A stretch of 64,000 nucleotides of DNA. Origin: JBLHZY01 sp050633265 (GTDB taxonomy: Bacteria; Pseudomonadota; Alphaproteobacteria; Rhodobacterales; Rhodobacteraceae). Position numbers and translations under genes: made by a program. The stretch covers positions 62,001 through 126,000 of the forward strand of contig JBOEGE010000001.1 in assembly GCA_050633265.1 (NCBI GenBank), written 5' to 3'. The notes beneath the pieces were generated by a model that did not search any database, had not been told where the DNA came from, and worked only from the letters and a program-made list of their open reading frames with translations. Position 1 is the stretch's first letter. Every line of letters starts with the position of its first letter. Shown in pieces: positions 44,172-52,506 of this stretch.

Positions 44172-45124
44172 TGGCCGCTGCAAAACCGCATAAAATCGCC
44201 CTTGTCGGCATCGGTAAAATCGCCCGGGATCAGCATATTCCCGCACTTGCTGCGAGTGCTGATTTTGATCTCAGGGCCGCCGTTTCGCGCAATGGTGAAG
44301 TTGAGGGCCTACAAAACTTTAGCGATTTCAATGAGATGCTAGAGGCCTGCCCAGATATCAGCGTGGTTTCGCTTTGTATGCCGCCTGTGCCGCGCTTTGA
44401 ATTTGCCCGCCTTGCGCTGGAAGCGGGCCGCCATGTGATGCTCGAAAAACCGCCCGGCGCAACCTTGGCCGAAGTCCACGCGCTTGAGGCCCTTGCGCGC
44501 GCCCAAAACTGCAGCCTTTACGCCACATGGCACAGCCGCGAGGCCGCCCAAGTCAGCGCTGCAAAAGCATGGCTCGCGGATAAAGAGATCACATCAATGG
44601 AGGTGATCTGGAAAGAGGATGTGCGCCGCTGGCATCCCGGCCAAGATTGGATTTGGCAGGCGGGCGGGCTCGGCGTTTTTGATCCGGGCATCAACGCGCT
44701 CTCCATTGTGACAGAAATCATGCCCCAAGCGCTGCATCTTAATGGCGCTGATCTCTATTTTCCGGCCAATCACCAAACGCCTATCGCGGCCGATCTGCGC
44801 TTTGCCGCGCAAAACGGCGCTGATCTTCGCGCACAGTTCGATTGGCGCCAAGAGGGCGATCAGATCTGGACGATTGAGGTGCAAACCAAGACGGGCCTCC
44901 TTCGCCTTGAAGACGGCGGCGCGCGGCTTTTGATCGACGGGGTCGAACAGCCACAACCAAACTCAGAGGCCGCGCCTTTGGGCGGCGAATACCCGCGCCT
45001 TTACGCAAATATGTCTGCGCTTTTGGCCAAAGGGGCCTCGGATGTTGATCTTTCGCCCATGGTCCATGTTGCGGATGCCTTCACTTTGGGGCGCAGGCAT
45101 GAGGTCGCGCCTTTCGCTTTCTGA
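44171..45124 (+). CDS. L-arabinose/D-galactose 1-dehydrogenase (Gfo/Idh/MocA)
   Basis: The 317-residue protein has a Rossmann motif VGIGKIARDQHIPAL, EKP (92-94) and ATWHSREAAQVSAAKAWL, matching the Azospirillum AraA/D-galactose 1-dehydrogenase branch. It oxidises the sugar C1 to a lactone with NAD(P). It starts at the last base of the dehydratase stop codon and closes the operon. With gguC, the dehydratase and the 2-oxoglutarate semialdehyde dehydrogenase it forms the pathway; the lactonase is not in the window. Confidence 0.88.
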   Translation: MAAAKPHKIALVGIGKIARDQHIPALAASADFDLRAAVSRNGEVEGLQNFSDFNEMLEACPDISVVSLCMPPVPRFEFARLALEAGRHVMLEKPPGATLAEVHALEALARAQNCSLYATWHSREAAQVSAAKAWLADKEITSMEVIWKEDVRRWHPGQDWIWQAGGLGVFDPGINALSIVTEIMPQALHLNGADLYFPANHQTPIAADLRFAAQNGADLRAQFDWRQEGDQIWTIEVQTKTGLLRLEDGGARLLIDGVEQPQPNSEAAPLGGEYPRLYANMSALLAKGASDVDLSPMVHVADAFTLGRRHEVAPFAF

Positions 45125-45280
45125 TCGAAAACGGCTTAGCGTATAGGCACTTAGCGGGCGCGCATTGATTTTGTACCGCCGCATGCTCCGATCAGCGGAT
45201 GTTTTGCGGTGCGGCCTTGCGCTGCACCGCCGCATCCGGCACATTCGCAGGATCAATTTTCAGCCGCGAGCAGCCAAAAT

Positions 45281-46270
45281 ATGAATAGTCTTTCGCCATA
45301 TGTTCGGATCATGGGCCGTGGTCCGGGCCGCGCGCGCTCATTGACCCAAGCCGAGGCATTCGAGGCGATGGAGATCATCCTCTCGGGCCAGGCCGCACCT
45401 GAAGCCACCGGGGCTTTGCTGATGCTGATGCGCTATCGCGGCGAGATACCCGAGGAAATTGCAGGCTTTGTTCAGGCGCTGCGCGGCGCGCTCGAAACGT
45501 GGCCCGGCCAAGCCCCTGCGCTTGATTGGCCAAGCTATGCAGCCGGGCGCACCCGCGGTGTGCCTTGGTTCTTGCTGGCGGCAAAACTTGTGGCGCGCGC
45601 CGGGCATTCGGTCTTGCTTCACGGCTGGAATTCGCACCAAGCGCAAGCGGCCTCGGTGCGCGGCGCCCTTGCGCATGCCGGGATTGAAAGCGCGGCCAGT
45701 TTGAGCGAAGCTTCAGACCTTTTGGCGCGTGATAGGATCGCCTATCTGCCGTTGGAAAGCTTCGCGCCAAAAGCCTATGCGCTGCTGCGCCTGCGGGATG
45801 TTTTGGGGCTGCGCTCTGCGGTAAACACTTGTTTGCGCGTGCTAAATCCGGGCGGGGCGGGCGCGGCTGTTCAGGGCGTTTTTCATCCGCCCTACCGAGA
45901 ATTGCAATCCAATGCTTGCGCCATTTTGGGCCTCAATGGCCTGACAGTGATCAAAGGCGGCGGCGGCGAATTTGAGCGCCACCCGGGCAAAGATGCCGCG
46001 CTTTATGGGCTGCGAAACGGGGCGCTGTTTGAACAATCGGCCCCTGCAACCTTGGATGAACCCGCGCGCAAATTGGCCGATATGGGCCATGAGGCGCAGG
46101 ATCTGGCGCGGCTTTGGAGCGGCGCATTGAGCGATGATTTCGCGCGCGAGATTGTTCTCTCAACGGCCGCACTCGCGCTTGAGACATTGGGCGAGCCAAA
46201 TGGCGAAACGCGCGCACGCGCCCTCTGGCAAGAGCGACAGGCGCCGATCGCGCCCGCCCCAAGCCACTAA
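45281..46270 (+). CDS. Anthranilate phosphoribosyltransferase-like protein (TrpD2/YbiB type)
   Basis: The 329-residue protein belongs to the glycosyltransferase family 3 fold (NPGRARSLT-like start seen as GPGRARSLTQAEAFEAMEIILSGQAAPEATGALLMLMRYRGE, then LNPGGAGAAVQGVFHPPYRELQ). It has no full GTGGD motif of TrpD, which points to the TrpD2/YbiB group, known for nucleic-acid binding rather than tryptophan synthesis. It lies 9 bases upstream of cysG, a pairing recalled from Rhodobacterales. A 25-base inverted repeat (45206-45230) lies in the upstream gap. Confidence 0.82.
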   Translation: MNSLSPYVRIMGRGPGRARSLTQAEAFEAMEIILSGQAAPEATGALLMLMRYRGEIPEEIAGFVQALRGALETWPGQAPALDWPSYAAGRTRGVPWFLLAAKLVARAGHSVLLHGWNSHQAQAASVRGALAHAGIESAASLSEASDLLARDRIAYLPLESFAPKAYALLRLRDVLGLRSAVNTCLRVLNPGGAGAAVQGVFHPPYRELQSNACAILGLNGLTVIKGGGGEFERHPGKDAALYGLRNGALFEQSAPATLDEPARKLADMGHEAQDLARLWSGALSDDFAREIVLSTAALALETLGEPNGETRARALWQERQAPIAPAPSH

Positions 46271-46279
46271 GGAGCCGGA

Positions 46280-47260
46280 ATGAAATTTTTCCCTATGTTT
46301 CTGCGTGTGGCCGAACGGGATGTTTTGATCATCGGCGGCGGCGAACAAGCCGCGCAAAAAGCCCGCCTCATGCTCAAAACCGAAGCGCGGATCAGCTTTC
46401 TTGCGCCGCACATTGATGATGAATTGGCTGCTTTGGTCGCGGAGGGGCGCGCGAACCACCATGCAGGCCCCATCACACCGGATCACCTTCGCGGCGCAGC
46501 GCTTGTCTTTATCGGGTCGGGCTGCCCGGGCCATGATGCGGCGATCCATGCGCTTGCGCGTGAAGCGGGGGTTTTGGTCAATGTCGTTGATCAACCCGCC
46601 CTTTGCGAAGCAACGACCCCGTCGATTGTCGATCGTGATCCACTGGTGATAGCCATCGGAACAGAAGGGGCGGCGCCGGTTTTGGCCCGCCAGATCAAAA
46701 CGCGGATGGAGGAAATCCTCGAGCCGCGTTTGGGGGAATTGGTTGGCTTGGCGGGGCGCCTTCGCGGCGCGGTGGCGCAGCATGTGGCGCGGCCTGCGCG
46801 GCGCGGGCTGTGGCGCTGGGTTTTTGCAGGCGATCCGCGCCGACTTCACGCGCGCGGGGCCGAGCGCGAGGCCGCTGAGCTGATCAAATCGGCGATCCAG
46901 TCCGGCAGCGCGCCCAACCACGCGCCAAACGGCGCGATCGCTTTGGTTGAGGCCGGGCCGGGGCCGCAAGATCTCTTGACCCTGCGCGCAGTGCAACGGC
47001 TGCAAGAGGCCGATTTTATCTTTTATAATGGTGCTTTACAGCAATCAGCGCTTGAGCTGGCGCGCCGGGATTCTGATCGGATCGCCTATACGGATGCAGA
47101 TGTGCAAGCGCCCTTTGGCCAAGCTGTCGCTGCGGCTCAGAAGGGCGATTTGATCGCCGTTTTGATGCAGGATCAGCAAAGCGCACAGGGCCTCATGCTG
47201 GCTGAAATGGCCAAAAAGGCAGGCGTCGCTTTCGAAATTGTGCCCGGTGTAAACGCATAA
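46280..47260 (+). CDS. cysG: Siroheme synthase CysG with truncated, degenerate methyltransferase domain
   Basis: The first 150 residues are an intact precorrin-2 dehydrogenase/ferrochelatase module: the NAD motif VLIIGGGEQAAQKAR and Asp104 in NVVDQPA, matching the key aspartate of CysG. From about residue 219 a uroporphyrinogen-III methyltransferase-like part begins (ALVEAGPGPQDLLTLRAVQRLQEAD), but the GGDP loop is missing and the chain ends EIVPGVNA at residue 326, about 130-150 residues short of usual CysG. Only dehydrogenase/chelatase activity seems likely. The genes that normally follow (DUF2849, sulfite reductase) are absent here. Confidence 0.82.
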   Translation: MKFFPMFLRVAERDVLIIGGGEQAAQKARLMLKTEARISFLAPHIDDELAALVAEGRANHHAGPITPDHLRGAALVFIGSGCPGHDAAIHALAREAGVLVNVVDQPALCEATTPSIVDRDPLVIAIGTEGAAPVLARQIKTRMEEILEPRLGELVGLAGRLRGAVAQHVARPARRGLWRWVFAGDPRRLHARGAEREAAELIKSAIQSGSAPNHAPNGAIALVEAGPGPQDLLTLRAVQRLQEADFIFYNGALQQSALELARRDSDRIAYTDADVQAPFGQAVAAAQKGDLIAVLMQDQQSAQGLMLAEMAKKAGVAFEIVPGVNA

Positions 47261-47262
47261 TT

Positions 47263-47288
47263 CGGCGCGCAGTGATCCCCGCGCGCCG
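47263..47288. terminator. Stem-loop between convergent cysG and OYE genes
   Basis: CGGCGCGC (47263-47270) pairs perfectly with GCGCGCCG (47281-47288). T tracts are weak on both sides, so termination may be inefficient or factor-assisted. Confidence 0.5.
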
Positions 47289-47308
47289 CGCCGTTTCAGA
47301 TCGATGTT

Positions 47309-48430
47309 TTAGGCCAGGCTTGCCAGAGATTCCGCTTTAAACCCTTCAAGCGGCGCGCCAGTGCGGACTTTGTTGGCCCAGTTTGGATCGCTCAGCAAAA
47401 TGCGCCCAACGGCGATCAGATCAAACTCATCGCGCTCCATGCGATCAACCAATTTCTCAATGCCAGCCGCCTCTGCGCCTTGGCCGCGAAACGCTTTGAA
47501 GAAATCGCCCTCAAGCCCGACCGAGCCGACCGAACAGGTGATCTTGCCAGTGATTTTCTTCGCCCAACCGGCGAAATTGAGGCCGTCTTCGCCATCAATC
47601 TCGGGGAATTCCGGCTCCCAAAAACGACGCTGCGAGCAATGAAAAACATCAACGCCCGCATCTGCCAGCGGCTCAAACCATGCCTCAAGTTCGGCCGGGG
47701 TTTTGGCCAGTTTGACGCTGTATTCCTGCTGTTTCCACTGGCTCAGCCGCAAGAAGATCGGGAAATCTGCGCTCACAGCGGCGCGCACCGCTTTGACCAG
47801 CTCAACCATCATCCGCGCGCGCTCAGGAAGCGTTTGACCGCCCCATTTATCATCCCGTTTGTTGGTGCCGTCCCAAAGGAATTGATCGAGCAAATAGCCA
47901 TGCGCGCCGTGAATTTCGACCATATCAAAGCCAAGCCGTTCGCTATCGGCGGCAGCGCGCGCAAAGGCATCAATCGTATCGGCAATATCAGCATCGCTCA
48001 TCGCATTGCCGCGCGGATCATCCGGGCCGACAAGCGCCGAGGGGCTTTCAACATGGGCCTCGGGCGTCCATTTTCCGGCAGAGCGGGTCGACCCTGTATG
48101 CCAGATTTGCGGGCCGATTTTGCCGCCCGCAGCATGGGTCGCCTCGGCTACCTCTTTCCAGCCAGCAAGCGCCGCCTCGCCATGGAAAAACGGCACGTTG
48201 CGCAGGTTGCGCGAAGCGGGGCGATCAACGACCGTGCCCTCTGTCAGGATCAGCCCAACACCACCCTCGGCGCGCCGTTTGTAATAGGCCGCATTGTCCT
48301 TGGCGGGGATGCCATCGGGGGCCATGTCGCGGGTCATCGGGGCCATGACGATGCGGTTGGCAAGCTCAAGCGAGCCGATTTTGAGGGGGCGGAAAAGCGT
48401 TTGGGTATTGGCGTTTACAGTGTCTGACAT
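47309..48430 (-). CDS. NADH:flavin oxidoreductase, Old Yellow Enzyme family
   Basis: The 373-residue FMN barrel reduces activated C=C bonds with NAD(P)H. Family marks are LFRPLKIGSLELANRIVMAPMTRD, the segment KIGPQIWHTGS, GFDMVEIHGAHGYLLDQFLWDGTNKRDDKWGG and the C-terminal FDLIAVGRILLSDPNW. The His of IHGAHGYL with the other substrate-side residues is conserved. The start at 48430 (MSDTVNANTQ) has GGGAGAA upstream. Physiological substrate unknown; it stands alone on the minus strand. Confidence 0.92.
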   Translation of the reverse strand: MSDTVNANTQTLFRPLKIGSLELANRIVMAPMTRDMAPDGIPAKDNAAYYKRRAEGGVGLILTEGTVVDRPASRNLRNVPFFHGEAALAGWKEVAEATHAAGGKIGPQIWHTGSTRSAGKWTPEAHVESPSALVGPDDPRGNAMSDADIADTIDAFARAAADSERLGFDMVEIHGAHGYLLDQFLWDGTNKRDDKWGGQTLPERARMMVELVKAVRAAVSADFPIFLRLSQWKQQEYSVKLAKTPAELEAWFEPLADAGVDVFHCSQRRFWEPEFPEIDGEDGLNFAGWAKKITGKITCSVGSVGLEGDFFKAFRGQGAEAAGIEKLVDRMERDEFDLIAVGRILLSDPNWANKVRTGAPLEGFKAESLASLA

Positions 48431-48731
48431 GGTTTTCTCCCTTGATTGGGCAAGTGCTATCAGCCCGGGGTTTTCAGGCAAGAGTTCCCCAACGTCTTAT
48501 TTGGTGCGCAGATGCTCACTGGCGATTGCACGGATGCACGAAAGCTTGGCGCAGGGCATCCGCGAGGCCGGGGGTTAACATGGGGCAGGGTGACATGGAG
48601 CGCGTTTGTATGGGCCGTTGATATGGGCCGGGAGATCGCGGCAAGGGCGATTGAGCCGCCCCATAAGGGCGCTGAAACGAGGATGCGCTTGGGCAAGGGA
48701 AAAGCCTGCGCATAGCTGCAAAGAGAGCAGA
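48431..48731. other. Intergenic region without a recognised gene
   Basis: The 301 bases between the OYE gene and the GT25 gene contain several overlapping short frames on both strands, none with a recognisable product or a convincing ribosome binding site. The OYE promoter should be here. Confidence 0.5.
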
Positions 48732-49526
48732 TCATGCGCGGGGGCGTTTTTGCTTCTCAAGCCAAAAGATCGCTTTCGTGCGCCCCTTGCGCCCCATAAC
48801 CAATAAGTTGCCCCAGATCGCGCGCCCCAAGCTGCGCCCACGCAGCTCTTGGCGCGATTGCTCAACGAGGCTGCCACCAAGCGTGGGGCTCTGCTCATCA
48901 ATTGGATTGTCGCGCAAGGACCAGATATTCAGCCCAAATTCCCAGAAATATTTCGTGTCTTCATCGACTTGGCGATAAATCCTCTTGCGCGAAAGAAATT
49001 TTTCAGCGCCTTCTGTACTGATCAAATAGCCCACCATCCCCGCAGTCGGCGCGGCCCATTTGACCAAATCAATGCCGCCGATATTGGTCTCAAACACGGG
49101 CCGATTGGGGCGGCGTTTTTCAAAATCAAAGAGTTTCACAATGTCGCGTTGCGTGCCCAAGATTGCGCGCCAATCGGTGATCACCTGGGTCACAACCTCT
49201 TGGTTTAAGATCGCAAAATCATCCTCAAAAATAAGTGCCGCGGGATGGCCGCTGTTGATCAAATGCGCCCATGCGGCGCGGTGGCTGGCATAAACGGCGA
49301 TTTCACTGCGCGAAAGCGGGCGTTTCATCCAGCGACGATTGCGCGGCGCATCATAAAGCTGATCAATCTGCGCATCCTCACTGACAAACCCATTAATGAT
49401 CTCAATATCCAGCGGTATGCCCAGAGCCTTTAAAGCGCGCCGGGCCGTGGCAATCCGCTCTGGCGGGGATTTGCGACAGGTGACAATCAGCACTTTCAGC
49501 GGCTTTGTTGCGCTAACTTTTGACAT
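48732..49526 (-). CDS. Glycosyltransferase family 25
   Basis: The 264-residue protein is a GT25-type LPS glycosyltransferase. Motifs are KVLIVTCRKSPPERIATARRALKALG, MKRPLSRSEIAVYASHRAAWAHLI and the metal-binding ALIFEDDFAIL (EDD at 101-103). The chosen start at 49526 overlaps the 3' end of the GT32-GT62 gene by 14 bases; an in-frame ATG at 49541 overlaps further. It probably adds a hexose to the LPS core or capsule and is the last gene of the pair. Confidence 0.87.
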   Translation of the reverse strand: MSKVSATKPLKVLIVTCRKSPPERIATARRALKALGIPLDIEIINGFVSEDAQIDQLYDAPRNRRWMKRPLSRSEIAVYASHRAAWAHLINSGHPAALIFEDDFAILNQEVVTQVITDWRAILGTQRDIVKLFDFEKRRPNRPVFETNIGGIDLVKWAAPTAGMVGYLISTEGAEKFLSRKRIYRQVDEDTKYFWEFGLNIWSLRDNPIDEQSPTLGGSLVEQSRQELRGRSLGRAIWGNLLVMGRKGRTKAIFWLEKQKRPRA

Positions 49527-51108
49527 GTCTGATCTCAACATTTGGAAGGCCGATAGGGATCAAACCTGCATCATATGCCATCCGCCCAAAGGCTTCGGTT
49601 TCAATCAGATGGCGATAAGGGCGCTCGGGAAAAATCAAACCAGCGCGATGCACAGAACCATGCACCAATAGCATGGTCCCGCCGACCGCATTCAGCGGGG
49701 TCTTTTCCAAAAAACGCAGATCGTGCATATGCATCCGGCGCCAATAGCCCGCGGGCGGCTGAAAGAGCCCGGCTTTGACATATTTATAAAATTCAGAGCG
49801 GCGCGCATGGCCAATTTCCAAATATGCGTTGAGATCAAAACTTGGCCCCCCGGGGCTGAGCACACAATCGGGCGTAACGATCTTTTCTTTCGCGGCGAGC
49901 AGGGTCTTTAATATGTTTGTCGGAAAATCGCAGACATCCACATCAAGCCATAAAACCCATTCATCTTGATCCTTTAGGCCTTGTTTGATCATCCAATTGC
50001 GCGCTCTGGCAAGGGCGCAGCGCCGTTTGAATTGCATGCGTGGCTCCCAGCGTTTGGCGCGATCCAACACCAGCCCGGAGCGATGGGACAGAATTTCAAA
50101 ACCAGCAAATTGCGGCCCTTCGATCTGTTTGAGCGCCTCAAGCTTGGCGCGGCTATCGTCTGCACTGTCGCCTTCGCAATAGACCAGACGAAGGCGGGAT
50201 TTCGGCCAATCAAGCGCCTTGATCAGCGCCATGTGGCGATCAAGAAAGGCAGCCCCATCTTTCACCGGAACAAAGAGCGCAACTTGGGGCAAATTTTTCG
50301 GATCAAACGGCGCCGGTTTGGCGTGTAAAAGCGCAGGGTCAAGCGCGGCCAGATCGGTTTCATCCATCGGTTTGGCGGGCCGCTTAAGCCGCGCTTTTAG
50401 CTGGCGCAGGCGCCCTTTGATCCGGCGCGCAGGGCTGTCGCCAATATCGCGATACCAAGAGCCCGACCAATTGTGCCGCGATAGGCGCAGCGCAGCATAA
50501 TCGCCCTCAACCGGGTCTGCCGCAGGCGCGCCGCCGCTTTCCTGAGGCGCAAAAAGATGGCAGGAATTAAGCGAAAAATCCCCCTTTTGGGGCCAGCTTT
50601 GGACCGCCGCCGTAAGCAAAACCGGGCCTGTTGAAATCAACACATTTTTCGCCGCCGCACTTTTGCACCGCTCAGCAAGTCGCGCGAGGTGAAGCCAAAA
50701 CGGATGGCCCGCCGGGCTTGCCATTGTGCCATTGAAAAGCAGCCGATCCAGCCCAAAATCGCGCGCCGGTCCCCATTGCGCGCGCGGCTCATCGCAAAGC
50801 ACAATGCGCGCCTCTTGTGCGATGGGATCAAGCGGCGCAAGGCAATCGGTATCCATATCCGCATAGAACCCGCCAAAATGATGCAGCAACAGATAGCGGC
50901 CAAGATCGGCGCGCTGCACAGCCAGAGGATAGCCGCGATAAAGGGCGATGAATTCGGGATAGCTCTGCGCGACAAATGCCTCAAGCGCATCATCAAGCCA
51001 AAGCCGATACTCCCAGCCGGGATTGAGGGCCTTCCAGCTTGCTGGCGTGCCGTCATTGCGCGTATAGCTTGGGGAATGCCAAGTCTGGTGGCTGATTTTC
51101 GGAATCAT
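49513..51108 (-). CDS. GT32-GT62 fused glycosyltransferase
   Basis: This 531-residue protein carries two glycosyltransferase modules. Residues 1-220 are GT32/OCH1-like: IPKISHQTWHS, LAVQRADLGRYLLLHHFGGFYADMDTD (DxD at 84-88). A basic linker (about 230-250) leads to residues 275-531, which match the Anp1/GT62 family: VALFVPVKDG, WVLWLDVDVCDFP (DxD at 389-392), GGTMLLVHGSVHRAGLIFP and LIETEAFGRMAYDAGL. Both families are best known from yeast mannan polymerases. The start at 51108 gives the family N-terminus and leaves only 9 bases to the divergent GT4 gene; a start at 51198 would overlap it. Confidence 0.82.
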   Translation of the reverse strand: MIPKISHQTWHSPSYTRNDGTPASWKALNPGWEYRLWLDDALEAFVAQSYPEFIALYRGYPLAVQRADLGRYLLLHHFGGFYADMDTDCLAPLDPIAQEARIVLCDEPRAQWGPARDFGLDRLLFNGTMASPAGHPFWLHLARLAERCKSAAAKNVLISTGPVLLTAAVQSWPQKGDFSLNSCHLFAPQESGGAPAADPVEGDYAALRLSRHNWSGSWYRDIGDSPARRIKGRLRQLKARLKRPAKPMDETDLAALDPALLHAKPAPFDPKNLPQVALFVPVKDGAAFLDRHMALIKALDWPKSRLRLVYCEGDSADDSRAKLEALKQIEGPQFAGFEILSHRSGLVLDRAKRWEPRMQFKRRCALARARNWMIKQGLKDQDEWVLWLDVDVCDFPTNILKTLLAAKEKIVTPDCVLSPGGPSFDLNAYLEIGHARRSEFYKYVKAGLFQPPAGYWRRMHMHDLRFLEKTPLNAVGGTMLLVHGSVHRAGLIFPERPYRHLIETEAFGRMAYDAGLIPIGLPNVEIRHVKS

Positions 51109-51117
51109 GGGCTCTAT

Positions 51118-52212
51118 ATGAAAATTGTTCAATTCATTCTGGATCCCTATGACAAGCCGATCTCTGGGGCCGATCTTCGGAATGAGGCAATATTTCAATC
51201 CTTACGGCAGTTGGGGCAGGCGCGTCAAATTGCTCTTGGGGCGGTTGATGGTATGGGCGCGCAAATGGGCGTTGATCCAATAGAGGCCGCTTTTGGCGCC
51301 GCGCCGCCGGATTTGATCGTTGTTGAAGGGGTGTGGCTGTTTGCCCAGGCCAAAAGGGCGAAAGCGGCCTATCCGAATGCAAAGATCGTCTTTGATTTTC
51401 ACAATGTCGAAAGCGCCTTGCGCCGCGCGCTCGACCGGGCCCGCTTTGCGAAACCTCTGCGCGGGGCCGCGCCGATTTTCTATGCCAAGCGCTGGCGCAA
51501 AGCGGTGCAATTGGATCGTGATGCGCTGCATCTGGCGGATGGGGTTTGGCTCTGTTCAAAACAGGATCAAATCCTTGCCCAATCGCTTGTGCGCAAGCCG
51601 CCGCCAATGGCTGTGGTTCCCAATATTGCGCCGCTTTGGTGCGATGGCCAAGGGGCAAAAACCGCGCGATCTGCGCCGCTTCGCCCTGTGATCCTGTATC
51701 TGGGCCATTTGGGCTATGCGCCAAATAAGCTGGCCCTGCGCCGCTTGACCAAAGCGATTATGCCGCCGCTTCTGCGCCGTTTCCCCAAGGCCGAATTGAT
51801 CGTCGCCGGGCGCAACCCAAACAGCCGCCTGCGCCGTTTCTTGGCCCGCTTTGCTTATGTCGAACTGATCGCCGATCCAGCCGCACTTGCCCCGATTTAT
51901 CAGCGCGCAGATATGACGGTCTTGCCACTGCATGAGGGCGGCGGTTCGCGCATCAAAGTCTTGGAAGCGCTGGCCCTTGGCTGCCCGATCATCGCAACGG
52001 CCAAAGCCGTAGAAGGGTTAGAGCTGATCCCGGGCACCCATTTCCTATTGGCCGAGACAGCGCCCCAGTTCACGGCAAATGCGGCCCGCCTTATCCAAGA
52101 TCCTGCGCTGAATGCAGATTTGATCGCAGCAGGGCGCAGCTTTGTGCAGGCGCATCACAGTATCACAGCAATGGCGCGCGCGATTGACGGCGCGGTATCT
52201 CAGATGCGCTGA
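51118..52212 (+). CDS. Glycosyltransferase family 4
   Basis: The 364-residue protein has a two-domain GT-B fold. The N-terminal half contains VVEGVWLFAQAKRAKAAYPNAKIVFDFHNVES; the C-terminal half has RPVILYLGHLGYAPNKLALRRLTKAI and the donor-binding PLHEGGGSRIKVLEALALGCPIIATAKAVEGLEL with the conserved Glu residues. The start at 51118 (MKIVQFILDPYDKP) is chosen from family resemblance; the longer open frame upstream lies antisense to the GT32-GT62 gene. No strong ribosome binding site is visible. It probably works on the same glycan as its neighbours. Confidence 0.88.
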   Translation: MKIVQFILDPYDKPISGADLRNEAIFQSLRQLGQARQIALGAVDGMGAQMGVDPIEAAFGAAPPDLIVVEGVWLFAQAKRAKAAYPNAKIVFDFHNVESALRRALDRARFAKPLRGAAPIFYAKRWRKAVQLDRDALHLADGVWLCSKQDQILAQSLVRKPPPMAVVPNIAPLWCDGQGAKTARSAPLRPVILYLGHLGYAPNKLALRRLTKAIMPPLLRRFPKAELIVAGRNPNSRLRRFLARFAYVELIADPAALAPIYQRADMTVLPLHEGGGSRIKVLEALALGCPIIATAKAVEGLELIPGTHFLLAETAPQFTANAARLIQDPALNADLIAAGRSFVQAHHSITAMARAIDGAVSQMR

Positions 52213-52506
52213 AAGCTTTGCCCGCTGTAACCGGCCAAATATGGCGCAGCTTGAAGAGCCGGGGGCGGGCGCGACCGGGCGCGTTTGATCCTGCGCTTGA
52301 TCCTACGTGGCGGGATCTTGCGTGGCGGGGTTTGATACGCGCCACCCCGCGGGCAAATGCGCCGCCAAAGACCAAAGGCATAATCCCGGTGCAGCATTTA
52401 GATGTTGTAATGAATGCATGGCTTTGTAGATTGGGCAGGCAAATTTTTCCTTTTCTTTCCATGGGCTGCCGATGGCATTGCGGCCCGCAAGCGCAGTGTT
52501 GATCCC

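Noticed and set aside
45206..45230. Possible terminator or riboswitch upstream of the TrpD2-like gene
   Set aside because: A 7-bp inverted repeat (GCGGTGC/GCACCGC) is present, but there is no T tract after it on either strand and no riboswitch consensus was recognised.
48446..48715. Overlapping short frames between the OYE and GT25 genes
   Set aside because: Several frames on both strands overlap with no ribosome binding site, recognisable motif or consistent codon use.
50689..51117. N-terminal extension of the GT4 gene
   Set aside because: It is antisense to the conserved GT32 module, and family resemblance begins at MKIVQF (51118).
52280..52345. Short repeated GATC-CT and CGTGGCGGG segments after the GT4 gene
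   Set aside because: Only two imperfect copies and a weak GTGGCG/CGCCAC stem; not distinct from background in GC-rich DNA.
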